Below are positions 6,606 through 14,158 of a stretch of 27,197 bases of DNA, in pieces. A program made the translations under genes and the position numbers. Positions within the stretch are counted from its first letter, which is position 1. Every line of letters begins with the position of its first letter. The DNA comes from Streptomyces katrae (GTDB lineage: Bacteria; Actinomycetota; Actinomycetes; Streptomycetales; Streptomycetaceae): NCBI RefSeq assembly GCF_000717655.1, contig NZ_JNZY01000057.1:1-27197 (forward strand). The letters are read 5' to 3'. Below the pieces are notes generated by a model, which had not been told where the DNA came from, made no database searches, and worked only from the letters and a program-made list of their open reading frames with translations.

Positions 6606-7049
6606 ATGGGCAAGCAGTGGACCACCCGACGCCGCGGAGACGAGAAAGCCTTCCTTCGCTCCCTCCACAAGGGCAAGACCGTCTACGTGATCAACACGCC
6701 CCAGCATGCGGGCCACGCCCGGATCTGGAACCACGCCCAGACCTGGAGCGCCCACACCGTCACCGGCAAGCACCCCATCCTCGGCGGCTGGATCTTCGAC
6801 GGCAGCCCCTCCAACGGCGCCGTGAGCTTCTTCAAGTGGGCCGGAACCGTCTACGAAGACCAGCCGCGCGGCATCCCGCACGCCTCCGACCCCGGCCCCA
6901 GGGTCGCCGGCCCGCTCCCCGCTGGCGAGGAGTTCGATCGGGTCCTCGACGCCGGAGGCCAGGAGCTCAAGCAGATGGAGTACTGGCGCGACGAAGCCAA
7001 CGAGCGCCGCGCCGCCGACCTCAAGTCCGGCCGCCGGAAGTGGTTCTAA
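6606..7049 (+). CDS. Hypothetical protein downstream of the translocase
   Basis: The start is ATG 6606, with GGAG 6 nt upstream; an in-frame TTG 12 nt earlier is less likely. The 147-aa product has a basic N-terminus (MGKQWTTRRRGDEKAFLRSL). A Trp- and His-rich middle (residues about 25-85: VYVINTPQHAGHARIWNH ... GWIFDG) looks like a small beta domain. The C-terminal helix is charged. I do not recognise the family. The stop overlaps the next start (TAATG). It has no membrane segment. Confidence 0.65.
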   Translation: MGKQWTTRRRGDEKAFLRSLHKGKTVYVINTPQHAGHARIWNHAQTWSAHTVTGKHPILGGWIFDGSPSNGAVSFFKWAGTVYEDQPRGIPHASDPGPRVAGPLPAGEEFDRVLDAGGQELKQMEYWRDEANERRAADLKSGRRKWF

Positions 7050-7510
7050 TGGCCGTGGCAACCGCCACCCCGACTCGGACAGCGGCCCCCGCCCTCACCC
7101 TCGACGACAAGCTCGTCCTGTCTCGCCTGGCCATGGACGAGCGGCTCGCCGGTGCCCACGGCGACATGGCAATCCGCACCGCCTGCATCGACACCGAAGC
7201 CCCCGAGATCCTTGCCGCCCCCATGCCGACCGCCGCCCGGCCGCCGGCCACGGTCGCCGACGTACTGCGGGAGGCGGCCCGGCTGATCACCGCCCACGGC
7301 TGGATCCGCCAGTACGTCGGCCGCGCCGAGACCGGGTACTGCCTCATTGGCGCCATCCGGGCAGCGGCAGGCGGGAACCGGCAGCTCGAGGACGCAGCCG
7401 AGACGCTGATGCTCGAGCGGATCCGGGCGGAGCAGCCGGACATCATCTCCGTCGGCGCATGGAACGACGCACAGCCCGGACCGGGTCCCGTGCTGCGGAT
7501 ACTCGGCTGA
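7049..7510 (+). CDS. DUF6197-like protein
   Basis: The start overlaps the previous stop (TAATG), giving 153 aa. After a disordered, Ala/Pro-rich N-terminus, residues about 75-150 show a pattern I associate with the DUF6197 family of Streptomyces and its mobile elements: 'VLREAARLITAHGWIRQYVG', then 'YCLIGAIRAAAGG', then a late 'AWNDAQP' and a leucine-rich end. The function of that family is not known to me. This is the last gene of the plus-strand accessory operon and converges on a minus-strand gene directly adjacent at 7511. Confidence 0.65.
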   Translation: MAVATATPTRTAAPALTLDDKLVLSRLAMDERLAGAHGDMAIRTACIDTEAPEILAAPMPTAARPPATVADVLREAARLITAHGWIRQYVGRAETGYCLIGAIRAAAGGNRQLEDAAETLMLERIRAEQPDIISVGAWNDAQPGPGPVLRILG

Positions 7511-7699
7511 CTACCGCTCGACCAGGCCCTCGCCCACCGCGGGGGCCTTCGTCATGGGGACCGCGCGAGCCATCCAGCCCGGCCCCGACGCCCGCATCGG
7601 CGCCGTCGTGGCCACCGCCCCCAACAGGCGGCACAACCGGTCCAGCTCACGCTGACACTCAGCAGCCGACGACCCGCGCACCATGTACGAAACGCCCAT
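7511..7699 (-). CDS. Small hypothetical protein on the minus strand
   Basis: This minus-strand frame encodes up to 62 aa: MGVSYMVRGSSAAECQREL, a helix continuing LDRLCRLL, and a GPGWMARAVPM segment. The helix-loop pattern reads like a real protein rather than a shadow, and no plus-strand gene is a better fit here. There is no clear ribosome binding site, so the start may be the internal Met at residue 6. It lies 48 bp downstream of the next minus-strand gene and probably shares its transcript. Its stop directly abuts the stop of the plus-strand DUF6197-like gene. Confidence 0.5.
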   Translation of the reverse strand: MGVSYMVRGSSAAECQRELDRLCRLLGAVATTAPMRASGPGWMARAVPMTKAPAVGEGLVER

Positions 7700-7747
7700 G
7701 ACGACATCATGCCGTCACGGGCGCTGCGGGTAGGGCGGGATGCCGAT

Positions 7748-8020
7748 CTACGACACGTCAGCATCTGGCGCCAGCGAAAGACCGGCCTCCGCGAGAAAGT
7801 CATCCAAGTCAATGCAGCCGTCAAGACTGCTCTCGCCGAAGCTGGCGATGACCGAACCCTCGGTAGACCATGTATCAACGTCTGGGCTCGGCTGCCTCTC
7901 CACCGTGCCGATGCCGAACCGGTAGCGCATGTATAGGTACTGGCCGTCAGCGGCCCACGCGTCCCATTGCGATGGACATGCTGTGCACGTCTCGACGACT
8001 TTCACCAAGGTGAGGTCCAT
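7748..8020 (-). CDS. Small acidic hypothetical protein on the minus strand
   Basis: This 90-aa protein reads as a genuine compact domain: MDLTLVKVVETCTACPSQWD with a Cys-x2-Cys pair (residues 12 and 15), an aromatic beta stretch 'GQYLYMRYRFGIGTV', then an acidic helix 'LDGCIDLDDFLAEAGL'. Similar small proteins occur in Streptomyces genomes and phages, as far as I recall, without a known function. The base composition is visibly less GC-rich than the flanking modules. With the gene at 7511-7699 it makes a two-gene minus-strand island between the accessory operon and the late genes. The ribosome binding site is weak. Confidence 0.65.
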   Translation of the reverse strand: MDLTLVKVVETCTACPSQWDAWAADGQYLYMRYRFGIGTVERQPSPDVDTWSTEGSVIASFGESSLDGCIDLDDFLAEAGLSLAPDADVS

Positions 8021-8113
8021 GCCTCATTGTGGCCCGAACGCATCTTCCTTGACTCCAAGATCTCGCATATGTCACAGTGCCCTCAGCGAGATACTCGTGT
8101 GTCCGCATCCTCA

Positions 8114-8140
8114 AGCCCCCAGCCTCGCCGGGGGCTTTTC
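8114..8140 (+). terminator. Intrinsic terminator ahead of the second HTH gene
   Basis: A perfect 7-bp stem, AGCCCCC at 8114-8120 with GGGGGCT at 8130-8136, is followed by a T-run (TTTTC when the last stem T is counted). It lies only 17 nt before the ATG at 8158. It would insulate or attenuate transcription into the late region. TTGACT at 8049-8054 might be a -35 box for a plus-strand promoter, but I see no matching -10. Nothing else is visible between 8021 and 8157. Confidence 0.7.
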
Positions 8141-8157
8141 GCGTTCCCGGGGGTGGC

Positions 8158-8403
8158 ATGGAACTGCACGAGATCTACCCCGACGACCTCGTCTTCGAGA
8201 ACGAAGCCACCAAGGCAACCGGCGTACCCGGGACTGTCATCCGGCAGTGGGCACGCCGCGGCAAGATCCGGCGGTTCCAAGGCCGGCCCGGCGAGTACGC
8301 CGGCAACGGACGCGAACACAAGACGATGTACGCCCTCCCAGAGATCCGCGAACGCGCAGCCGGCTACCGGCCCATGCCGCAGCGGAGCCCCAAGGCCGCC
8401 TGA
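8158..8403 (+). CDS. Small MerR-like helix-turn-helix protein
   Basis: ATG 8158 (GGGGGTGG upstream) gives 81 aa. The segment 'NEATKATGVPGTVIRQWARR' followed by GKIRRF (about residues 15-40) is a MerR/excisionase-like helix-turn-helix. A polar loop with 'YAGNGREHKTMYALPEI' (the wing) and a basic tail follow. It is the first plus-strand gene of the late half and could be a regulator of the late transcript or a DNA-recognition factor used in packaging; neither is proven. It is distinct in sequence from the HTH protein at 180-431. The 66-bp gap after it holds only a short ACCCC/GGGGT hairpin and the GGGGCGCCCC preceding the next start. Confidence 0.7.
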   Translation: MELHEIYPDDLVFENEATKATGVPGTVIRQWARRGKIRRFQGRPGEYAGNGREHKTMYALPEIRERAAGYRPMPQRSPKAA

Positions 8404-8469
8404 ACCCCTGCGGGGTGGGCAGAACTGCGGCAGCATAGGCGCCCCAGAACCGCGACCAAGGGGCGCCCC

Positions 8470-8844
8470 ATGTTCGGCAGCAAGAAGACACCCGAAGAGA
8501 AGGCGGCATCAGCCCGCCTCAGCAAAATCCGCGGAGCAGCAGCCGCCGCCGGAGTCACCATGTTCGGCGGCAAGTTCCGCTCGCCCAACCAGATGGACGT
8601 CCCCGTCGAGGGCGCCAGGGTCACCATCGAGCGCGGCGAAGAAGCCAAGGCCCGCATTACCGCGACCAGGGTCGCCCTCACCGGGATATTCGCCCTGTGG
8701 CTCAAGAAGGACATGACGAAGCTCTTCATCACCATCGAAGGCGCTGGCGGAGAAGTCCTCGTTCAGCCCGTCGGGGCCGCCAAGGAACCCCAAGCCCGCA
8801 TCTTCGCGACCCTCGTGAACGGCGAGGCGACCGCACCGGAGTGA
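8470..8844 (+). CDS. Hypothetical beta-rich protein (PH-like?)
   Basis: ATG 8470 gives 124 aa. A lysine-rich N-terminus ([17 protein letters not shown]) leads into alternating beta-type segments: '[20 protein letters not shown]', 'ARVTIERG', '[20 protein letters not shown]', '[18 protein letters not shown]', and a final helix '[11 protein letters not shown]'. The layout resembles small bacterial PH-like or SHOCT-associated domain proteins common in Streptomyces, but this is only a fold impression. The hydrophobic stretch is too short for a confident membrane span. It lies 19 bp before the fibre gene. Confidence 0.6.
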   Translation: MFGSKKTPEEKAASARLSKIRGAAAAAGVTMFGGKFRSPNQMDVPVEGARVTIERGEEAKARITATRVALTGIFALWLKKDMTKLFITIEGAGGEVLVQPVGAAKEPQARIFATLVNGEATAPE

Positions 8845-8863
8845 CCTACGCGAGGAGGCCGTC

Positions 8864-11134
8864 ATGCCGCTGCCTGTCGGCCTCCAAACCGTCACCATCG
8901 AGGACGCCCGGGCTCACCCCGACGGCGGGCCCATGCGTGGCCGGGTCATTTTCCGGCCCGAGGTTCCCACCGTCACCTCCGCCGAGCATGGCGTCATCGT
9001 CATGGGCGATGCGGTCGGCAAGTGGGTTAACGGCGTCCTCAGTGTCGAGCTGCTGGCCTGCGACGCCGAGGACTGCACGCCGACTGGCTGGACGTACCGG
9101 GTTCTCGAGCAGCCCTACGATACGGATCACCGCAGCTACTCGATCCTCCTCACCACGGCCCTTGGGCCGACTGTGCAGCTGGCAGACCTGGCGCCGACCG
9201 ACCCCGCCAACGGTGACTACGTCACAGTGCCCGGTCCGCAGGGGCCGACTGGACCGGCCGGTCCCCAGGGGCCGGCAGGCCCGGCGGGCGCCACTGGCCC
9301 TGCCGGACCGACCGGGGCGACTGGGGCGACCGGCCCCCAAGGCCCGGCAGGGCCCGCCGGAGCCGACGGTGTAGATGGGGCAGACGGAGCCCCGGGAGCG
9401 ACCGGAGCGACCGGCCCCCAGGGAGACCCCGGACCTGCCGGGGCCACCGGTCCCGCTGGCGCCACCGGCGCGACAGGAGCCACGGGCCCCGCTGGCGCTA
9501 CGGGAGCCCAGGGATTGCAGGGCTTGACCGGCCTTGACGGTGCGGGCCTCCGAACCGCCGAAGTACGCATCACCGACGGCGCGGTGCAAGACCTGGCCAG
9601 CGCCGCCTCATGGACCATCGCCACCACCAGCGTCGGGACCCAGCTGGCATGGCGCATTCCGGCAGAGCCGGGCGACAGGATCCGCGTCGACTTCGGGATG
9701 CTGTACTCCGGCAGCCGGTACCTCGACGCGGTACTCCTTGACTCCGCCGGCGCCATCGCCTTGTACGCGGGCACGCAGACGAGCAGCCCTCTGGCCGAGG
9801 GTAATCCGGAGTTCTATCCGAGCACGTCGTTCGGCAAGGCCTCGTCGGGGATCCTGTTCACGGTCACAGCCGCCCACCTGTCCGGCGGGCAGGCGACCAT
9901 AGCCCTCGCCAACCAAGGCACAGGCGCGGGGCGGGTCTACGCCTTTTCTGGCTACCCCTTCCGCCTAACCCTGACGAACCTGGGTCCGGTGCCAGCCCCG
10001 ACGAGCATCAGCGTCGCCCAGACCAGCACGCCGACATCCGGCTACATCAAGTACGCGCCTGCTGGCGTGACCCTGAGCGGCAGCGACGTGACTGGCCCGT
10101 TCAGCTACCTCGGTGCCTCTGGCTTCCAGATCGGCTCCGGAACCCCGGACAGCACCTACGTGCTGCCGACCACGCGATACCCCAATACCCGTGGGACGTT
10201 GTCGTCCAGCCAGTCGATCTGGTCCGTGGAGTTCGGTACGGACGCGACCGCGTTCCAGTTGCGGTTCAATTGGCAGACGGGCGGCTGCTACCGGATCACG
10301 GTCGACGGGCGCCGCATGACCGACCTCATGCAGTCCCTCGGCGGCACGACCCCTGGCAGCACGCACCTGATGACCGTCAACCTCGGGGCCGCTCAGCCGC
10401 GGACCGTCCGGATCGACTTCAGCGTCGCCCCGTTCGGCGGCATCTATCTGCCGCCCGGGGCGTCGATGTGGAAGCCGGCGACGCCAGCTAGGCGATTCAT
10501 GGTGCTGGGCGACAGCATCCCCGGCGGCAGCAACATGAACACGGGCGGTGGCTCCGGCACCTGGTTCGCCAGGACGGCGCGGCTCCTCGGCTACAGCGAC
10601 GCCTGGAACGAAGCTCTGGGTAGCACCGGCTACATCACGGCGGGTACGACGGCAACTCTCGGGACCCGGGCGCCGATCGACGTGATCCCCAACGCGCCGG
10701 ACACGCTGATCATCTCGGCGGGCTACAACGACAACGGGGGCAGTCAGCCAGCGATCTCGTCGGCCGCCGCCAGCCTCTACAGCGCCATCAAGACCGGACT
10801 GCCCAGCACCGCTATCTACGTGATCGGGTGCTGGTCGCCCACCGGCTCCCCAGCCGCGTCGATCACCAACACGGACACGACGCTCCGAACCGCGGCTGCG
10901 GCTGCCAGCCTGCCGTTCATCTCTCCGATCACCGGGGCGATCTACAACTCGGCCGGCTCACTGGTCGCCACTCACGGACCATGGATCACCGGCACGGGTC
11001 GCGTCGGCGCGACCACCGGGTCCGGCAATGCCGACACGTACATCGGCACAGATGCAGTACACCCCACAGATGCCGGGCACAAATACCTGGCTGACAGAGT
11101 CGTAGCCGCCCTGCAGGAACTCGCCAACGCCTAG
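8864..11134 (+). CDS. Fibre-like protein: collagen-like stalk plus SGNH/GDSL esterase
   Basis: ATG 8864, with a strong GAGGAGG upstream, gives 756 aa. Residues 1-122 form an N-terminal domain, perhaps a virion anchor. Residues about 123-226 are collagen-like Gly-X-Y repeats ([12 protein letters not shown]...). Residues about 230-530 are beta-rich. The C-terminal domain is an SGNH hydrolase: block I 'VLGDSIPGG' with nucleophile S551, block III 'GYND' at 620-623, and block V D730-x-x-H733. In that family Ser, Asp and His form the catalytic triad and typically hydrolyse ester bonds such as O-acetyl groups on surface glycans. I infer a receptor-binding or glycan-deacetylating tail fibre. It is unusual in lying upstream of the packaging genes rather than with the tail genes. 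Confidence 0.85.
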   Translation: MPLPVGLQTVTIEDARAHPDGGPMRGRVIFRPEVPTVTSAEHGVIVMGDAVGKWVNGVLSVELLACDAEDCTPTGWTYRVLEQPYDTDHRSYSILLTTALGPTVQLADLAPTDPANGDYVTVPGPQGPTGPAGPQGPAGPAGATGPAGPTGATGATGPQGPAGPAGADGVDGADGAPGATGATGPQGDPGPAGATGPAGATGATGATGPAGATGAQGLQGLTGLDGAGLRTAEVRITDGAVQDLASAASWTIATTSVGTQLAWRIPAEPGDRIRVDFGMLYSGSRYLDAVLLDSAGAIALYAGTQTSSPLAEGNPEFYPSTSFGKASSGILFTVTAAHLSGGQATIALANQGTGAGRVYAFSGYPFRLTLTNLGPVPAPTSISVAQTSTPTSGYIKYAPAGVTLSGSDVTGPFSYLGASGFQIGSGTPDSTYVLPTTRYPNTRGTLSSSQSIWSVEFGTDATAFQLRFNWQTGGCYRITVDGRRMTDLMQSLGGTTPGSTHLMTVNLGAAQPRTVRIDFSVAPFGGIYLPPGASMWKPATPARRFMVLGDSIPGGSNMNTGGGSGTWFARTARLLGYSDAWNEALGSTGYITAGTTATLGTRAPIDVIPNAPDTLIISAGYNDNGGSQPAISSAAASLYSAIKTGLPSTAIYVIGCWSPTGSPAASITNTDTTLRTAAAAASLPFISPITGAIYNSAGSLVATHGPWITGTGRVGATTGSGNADTYIGTDAVHPTDAGHKYLADRVVAALQELANA
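9235..9540 (+). repeat. Collagen-like Gly-X-Y repeat tract
   Basis: This is DNA encoding about 100 residues of Gly-X-Y triplets inside the fibre gene, with recurring 9-bp units such as GGNGCNACN and GGNCCNGCN. Such tracts encode trimeric stalks. They are prone to length change by recombination, so stalk length may vary between relatives. Confidence 0.85.
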
Positions 11135-11194
11135 CCCCCCGGGGTCAGTCCCCCCCCAGGGGCTAACCCCGGGGGGGGACTGACCCCGGGGGGG
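11135..11194. terminator. Giant G/C hairpin between the fibre and HNH genes
   Basis: The left arm 11135-11157 and right arm 11171-11194 form a perfect 23-bp stem, which continues inward by four more G-C pairs (11159-11162 with 11167-11170) after a single bulged A, closing on a CTAA loop. No T-run follows. It begins at the base after the fibre stop codon and probably terminates or stabilises that transcript. Runs of four or more G on both strands could also form G-quadruplexes. The rest of the gap to 11276 holds only the HNH ribosome binding site; a packaging (cos/pac) site could lie here but no motif proves it. Confidence 0.75.
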
Positions 11195-11276
11195 ATCACC
11201 CGGCTCACCCCTAACGGGCCCCTAGAGTGCAGCCGCCATCCGCCAGAGGAACCTGCGAGGGAGGTGACCGCAGTCC

Positions 11277-11666
11277 ATGCCCACCTCTCCACCCAGCAGA
11301 TGCAGCAGCATCGGATGCGCAGAGCTCGCCACCAACCGTGGTCGATGCGCCGACCATCAGCCCGCAGCATGGGCGAACCGTGCGCGCAAGCAGGACAGGT
11401 ACGGCATGAGCTCGGGCACCATGCGCTCGCTGAAGAAGCGGGTCACGGCCCGCGACAACGACACGTGCTACGTCTGCGGCCGAGAGCGGCAAGAGGACGA
11501 GACGTTCGATCTTGAGCACATCACTCCGATCAGCCAAGGCGGATCAGCTCGGGACCTGGACAACCTCGGCCTGATCTGCGCCGAAGATCACCTGATCAAA
11601 TCCAAGGCTGAAGCCGCCCAAGCCAACCGATCAAGAGCCCGGAGAAGCCGCAGGCCAGAGGGGTAG
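11277..11666 (+). CDS. HNH endonuclease
   Basis: ATG 11277, with GGGAGGTGA upstream, gives 129 aa. An N-terminal putative zinc site has C9, C14, C24 and H27. The HNH nuclease core follows: C64-x2-C67, then 'DLEHITPISQGG' with E80-H81, N96 in 'DLDNLGLIC', and H105 in 'EDHLIKSK'. The C-terminal tail is basic. HNH proteins encoded directly before TerS-TerL in HK97-like phages assist the terminase in cutting genome ends, often in cos phages. This placement supports that role and suggests the genome end lies nearby. Confidence 0.9.
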   Translation: MPTSPPSRCSSIGCAELATNRGRCADHQPAAWANRARKQDRYGMSSGTMRSLKKRVTARDNDTCYVCGRERQEDETFDLEHITPISQGGSARDLDNLGLICAEDHLIKSKAEAAQANRSRARRSRRPEG

Positions 11667-11758
11667 GGGAGTCCAGATCCCTAGCTTGATCGTCTGGGGG
11701 CCCGCCGCGGTCAGAGAAAAACGCCGCTGCACAGATCTGGGGATAGGGGGTCTTGATC

Positions 11759-12211
11759 ATGGCCACTGCTCAGCCCGCCGCCCTGAAGTTGATCAAAGGG
11801 CGGTCGCCCGGCAAGGACACGGCCGGCCGACCGGTCAACCCGGGTCCCGCCTTCCGGCGGATCGCTCCAGAGCCCCCGGACTGGCTGTCCGCTGAGGCGG
11901 CCGCCGAGTGGCGGCGCGTCGTCCCTGGCCTGACCCGCCTGGACATTCTCAAGGAGGAGGACCGGGCAGTCCTCGCCGCGTACTGCGAGACGTGGGCCAC
12001 CTTCGTGGACGCGATCCGCCAGCAGCACAGCGAGGGCCTGACCATCGAGGCGAGGCAGGGCACCCTCGCGCACCCGGCCGTCGGCATTGCCCGCGCGGCC
12101 GGCCGTGAACTTCGGAGTTTCGCCGCCCACTTCGGCCTGACCCCTTCGTCGGAGCAGGCCCTCGCGAGGGGGGCCGACGATGGCAGCGAGGACGACAACC
12201 CGTTCGCGTAA
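11759..12211 (+). CDS. terS: Terminase small subunit (P27 type)
   Basis: ATG 11759 lies 8 nt after AGGGGG; an in-frame TTG 6 nt upstream is less likely. The 150-aa product matches the P27-family layout: a basic N-terminus with a Gly-Arg-Pro segment (KGRSPGKDTAGRPVNPGPAF), then 'PPDWLSAEAAAEWRRVVPGL', a long helical 'DRAVLAAYCETWATFVDAI', 'HPAVGIARAAGRELRSFAAH' and an acidic tail ending DDNPFA. The small subunit recognises phage DNA and recruits the large subunit. Its 3' end overlaps terL by 32 bp. Confidence 0.85.
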   Translation: MATAQPAALKLIKGRSPGKDTAGRPVNPGPAFRRIAPEPPDWLSAEAAAEWRRVVPGLTRLDILKEEDRAVLAAYCETWATFVDAIRQQHSEGLTIEARQGTLAHPAVGIARAAGRELRSFAAHFGLTPSSEQALARGADDGSEDDNPFA

Positions 12212-13922
12212 GCGGGCACCAGCAGACGTGGATCTGGAGCGGCTGCGGCTGTCGCCTGAGGTGGCCTGGTACCTCGAGGACCGCGGACTCCCGATCCCGG
12301 ACTGCCCGCCGCTGATCCAGACCCCGTCGCCGGGTGAGGCGCCCGGGGCGGTCTTCGACCCGGACCGTGTCGACAAGGTCATCCAGGCGTTCAGTCTCCT
12401 GCGGCACACTCAAGGCCAGTGGGCCGGGCAGCCACTGAAGCCGGATCCGTGGCAGGTCGCCTACATCCTGGCCCCCGTCTTTGGCTGGGTCCGCTGGGAT
12501 CAGGACTCCGAGTCCTACGTCCGTGTCGTCCGCGAGCTGTACGTGGACGTGCCCCGCAAGAACGGCAAGTCGACGCTGGCCGGCGGCTTGGCCATCTACA
12601 TGACGTGCGCGGACGGCGAGCAGGGCGCTCAGGTCATCACTGCGGCAACGACGAAGGAGCAGGCCGGCTTCGTCTTCGAGCCGGTGAAGAAGCTCGCGGA
12701 AGCGGCGCCTGCGTTGAAGAAGCACGTCCTGCCCCTGAAGGACAAGATCCTGCACAAGCGGTCCGGCTCGTACTTCAAGCCGATCGCGTCGGTGGCTGGC
12801 GCCCAGCACGGCGCGAACATTCACTGCGCGATCGTCGATGAGCTGCACGAACACAAGACGCCCGAGCTGGTGGAGACGATCGAGACGGGTACCGGTTCGC
12901 GTCGGCAGCCGCTGGTCGTCATCATCACGACTGCTGACTCCGGGAAGCGAGAGTCGGTGTACGACCGCAAGCGCAAGCGGGTCGAGCAGCTGGCCCGCCG
13001 GGTCTTCGAGGCGCCGTCGGTGTACGGCGTGGTGTGGGCGGCCGAGCGCGAGGACGATCCGCACGTAGAGGCGACCTGGCGCAAGGCGAACCCGGGCTAC
13101 GGCGTCTCGCCGACCCGCTCCTACCTGCAAGCCAAGTCCGATGAGGCGAAGCAGTCCCCGGCGGACTTGGCGAAGTTCCTGCGCCTGCACCTTGGGCGCC
13201 GGACGAAGCAGGAGACGAAGTTCTTGACGCTGGAGTCCTGGCACCGCAACGCCGGGATGGTCGACGAGGCGCGTCTGGCTGGCCGCGAGGCTTACGGCGG
13301 TCTCGACCTCGCCGCCACGTCCGACCTGTGCGCGCTGTGCTGGCTGTTCCCGGACGACGAGAACGGCGGCTTCGATGCCCTGTGGCGGCTTTGGACGCCA
13401 GAGGACAACGTCGCCGTTCTGGACCAGCGGACGGCGGGCGCGGCCAGTGTCTGGGTGCGCGAAGGTCTGCTCGTCGCCACCCCTGGCAACGTCGCGGACT
13501 ACGACTACATCCAGCTTCAGATCGAGCGAGACCTCAACGATTTCGACGTCCGTTCCATCGGCTTCGACCCGTGGTCGGCGGTCCCGCTGACGAACAAGCT
13601 GGCCGAGTCTGAGGCGCCGATGGTCAAGGTCCGGCAGGGCTTCATCACGATGAGCCCGCCGCTGAAGGAGCTGCAGCGCCTGCTCCTCAAGGGCACCCCA
13701 GAGGTTCCGCAGCTGCGTCACGGAGGGAACCCGGCGGTGACGTGGATGGTCGACAACCTGGCCGTGGCGATGGACCCGGCGGGCAACGTGAAGCCAGATA
13801 AGGCCCGGTCCGCCGAGAAGATCGACGCCGTGTCCGCCCTAGTGACTGCACTGTCCGAAGCGATGACCCGCGAGGCGCCCGTGAAGAGCGCCTACGACGA
13901 CGGCGACCTGATGGTCCTGTGA
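12180..13922 (+). CDS. terL: Terminase large subunit
   Basis: ATG 12180 gives 580 aa. The ATPase domain carries Walker A 'VPRKNGKST' (124-132), a coupling region 'VITAATTKEQAGFVF', and Walker B 'CAIVDELHEHK' with D220-E221. The C-terminal RNase H-like nuclease begins at 'YGGLDLAATSDL' with D376, 'VRSIGFDPWSA' follows, and late acidic residues complete the fold. Length and motif order are those of the Terminase_1 (HK97/phiC31-like) group. It drives packaging of concatemeric DNA through the portal into the prohead and cuts the ends. The start lies inside terS with GAGGGGG upstream. Confidence 0.93.
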   Translation: MAARTTTRSRKRAPADVDLERLRLSPEVAWYLEDRGLPIPDCPPLIQTPSPGEAPGAVFDPDRVDKVIQAFSLLRHTQGQWAGQPLKPDPWQVAYILAPVFGWVRWDQDSESYVRVVRELYVDVPRKNGKSTLAGGLAIYMTCADGEQGAQVITAATTKEQAGFVFEPVKKLAEAAPALKKHVLPLKDKILHKRSGSYFKPIASVAGAQHGANIHCAIVDELHEHKTPELVETIETGTGSRRQPLVVIITTADSGKRESVYDRKRKRVEQLARRVFEAPSVYGVVWAAEREDDPHVEATWRKANPGYGVSPTRSYLQAKSDEAKQSPADLAKFLRLHLGRRTKQETKFLTLESWHRNAGMVDEARLAGREAYGGLDLAATSDLCALCWLFPDDENGGFDALWRLWTPEDNVAVLDQRTAGAASVWVREGLLVATPGNVADYDYIQLQIERDLNDFDVRSIGFDPWSAVPLTNKLAESEAPMVKVRQGFITMSPPLKELQRLLLKGTPEVPQLRHGGNPAVTWMVDNLAVAMDPAGNVKPDKARSAEKIDAVSALVTALSEAMTREAPVKSAYDDGDLMVL

Positions 13923-13935
13923 CAGGAGGCCTGCC

Positions 13936-14157
13936 GTGTGGGGATGGTTCCCGTGGCGTCGTACCGCCCTGCGTAAGCGGGTGGTCGTGAACCTCGCAGA
14001 CAAGGCCTTTGCCGGCGTTCTTTGGGCAAAGCGGGGGCCGCTGCTGGTCCTGAAGGACGCGACGCTCATGCAGCACGGCGCCGCAGACACGCCCATGGAC
14101 GGCGAAGTGCTCATCGAGCGCTCGAAGGTCGACTTCATCCAGGTGGCGGGAGGCTGA
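13936..14157 (+). CDS. Small conserved-position protein between terminase and portal
   Basis: GTG 13936, with AGGAGG upstream, gives 73 aa. The N-terminus is Trp-rich and basic (MWGWFPWRRTALRKR), followed by a small beta domain (VVVNLADKAFAGVLWAKRG, PLLVLKDATLM) and an acidic middle. Small genes at this position are common in Streptomyces HK97-like prophages, but I know no function. The stop is 1 nt before the portal start, so translation is probably coupled. Confidence 0.75.
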   Translation: MWGWFPWRRTALRKRVVVNLADKAFAGVLWAKRGPLLVLKDATLMQHGAADTPMDGEVLIERSKVDFIQVAGG

Positions 14158-14158
14158 C

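Noticed and set aside
7459..7936. Plus-strand open frames across 7459-7936
   Set aside because: They have Pro/Arg/Ser-rich, low-complexity translations and no ribosome binding site; the minus-strand frames read as proteins.
9235..9540. Short tandem repeats that might suggest a CRISPR or satellite array
   Set aside because: The 9-bp periodicity is fully explained by in-frame Gly-X-Y coding; there are no spacers.
11949..13721. Minus-strand open frame of 590 codons
   Set aside because: It is antisense to terL, whose motifs and codon bias are clear; it has no recognisable domain.
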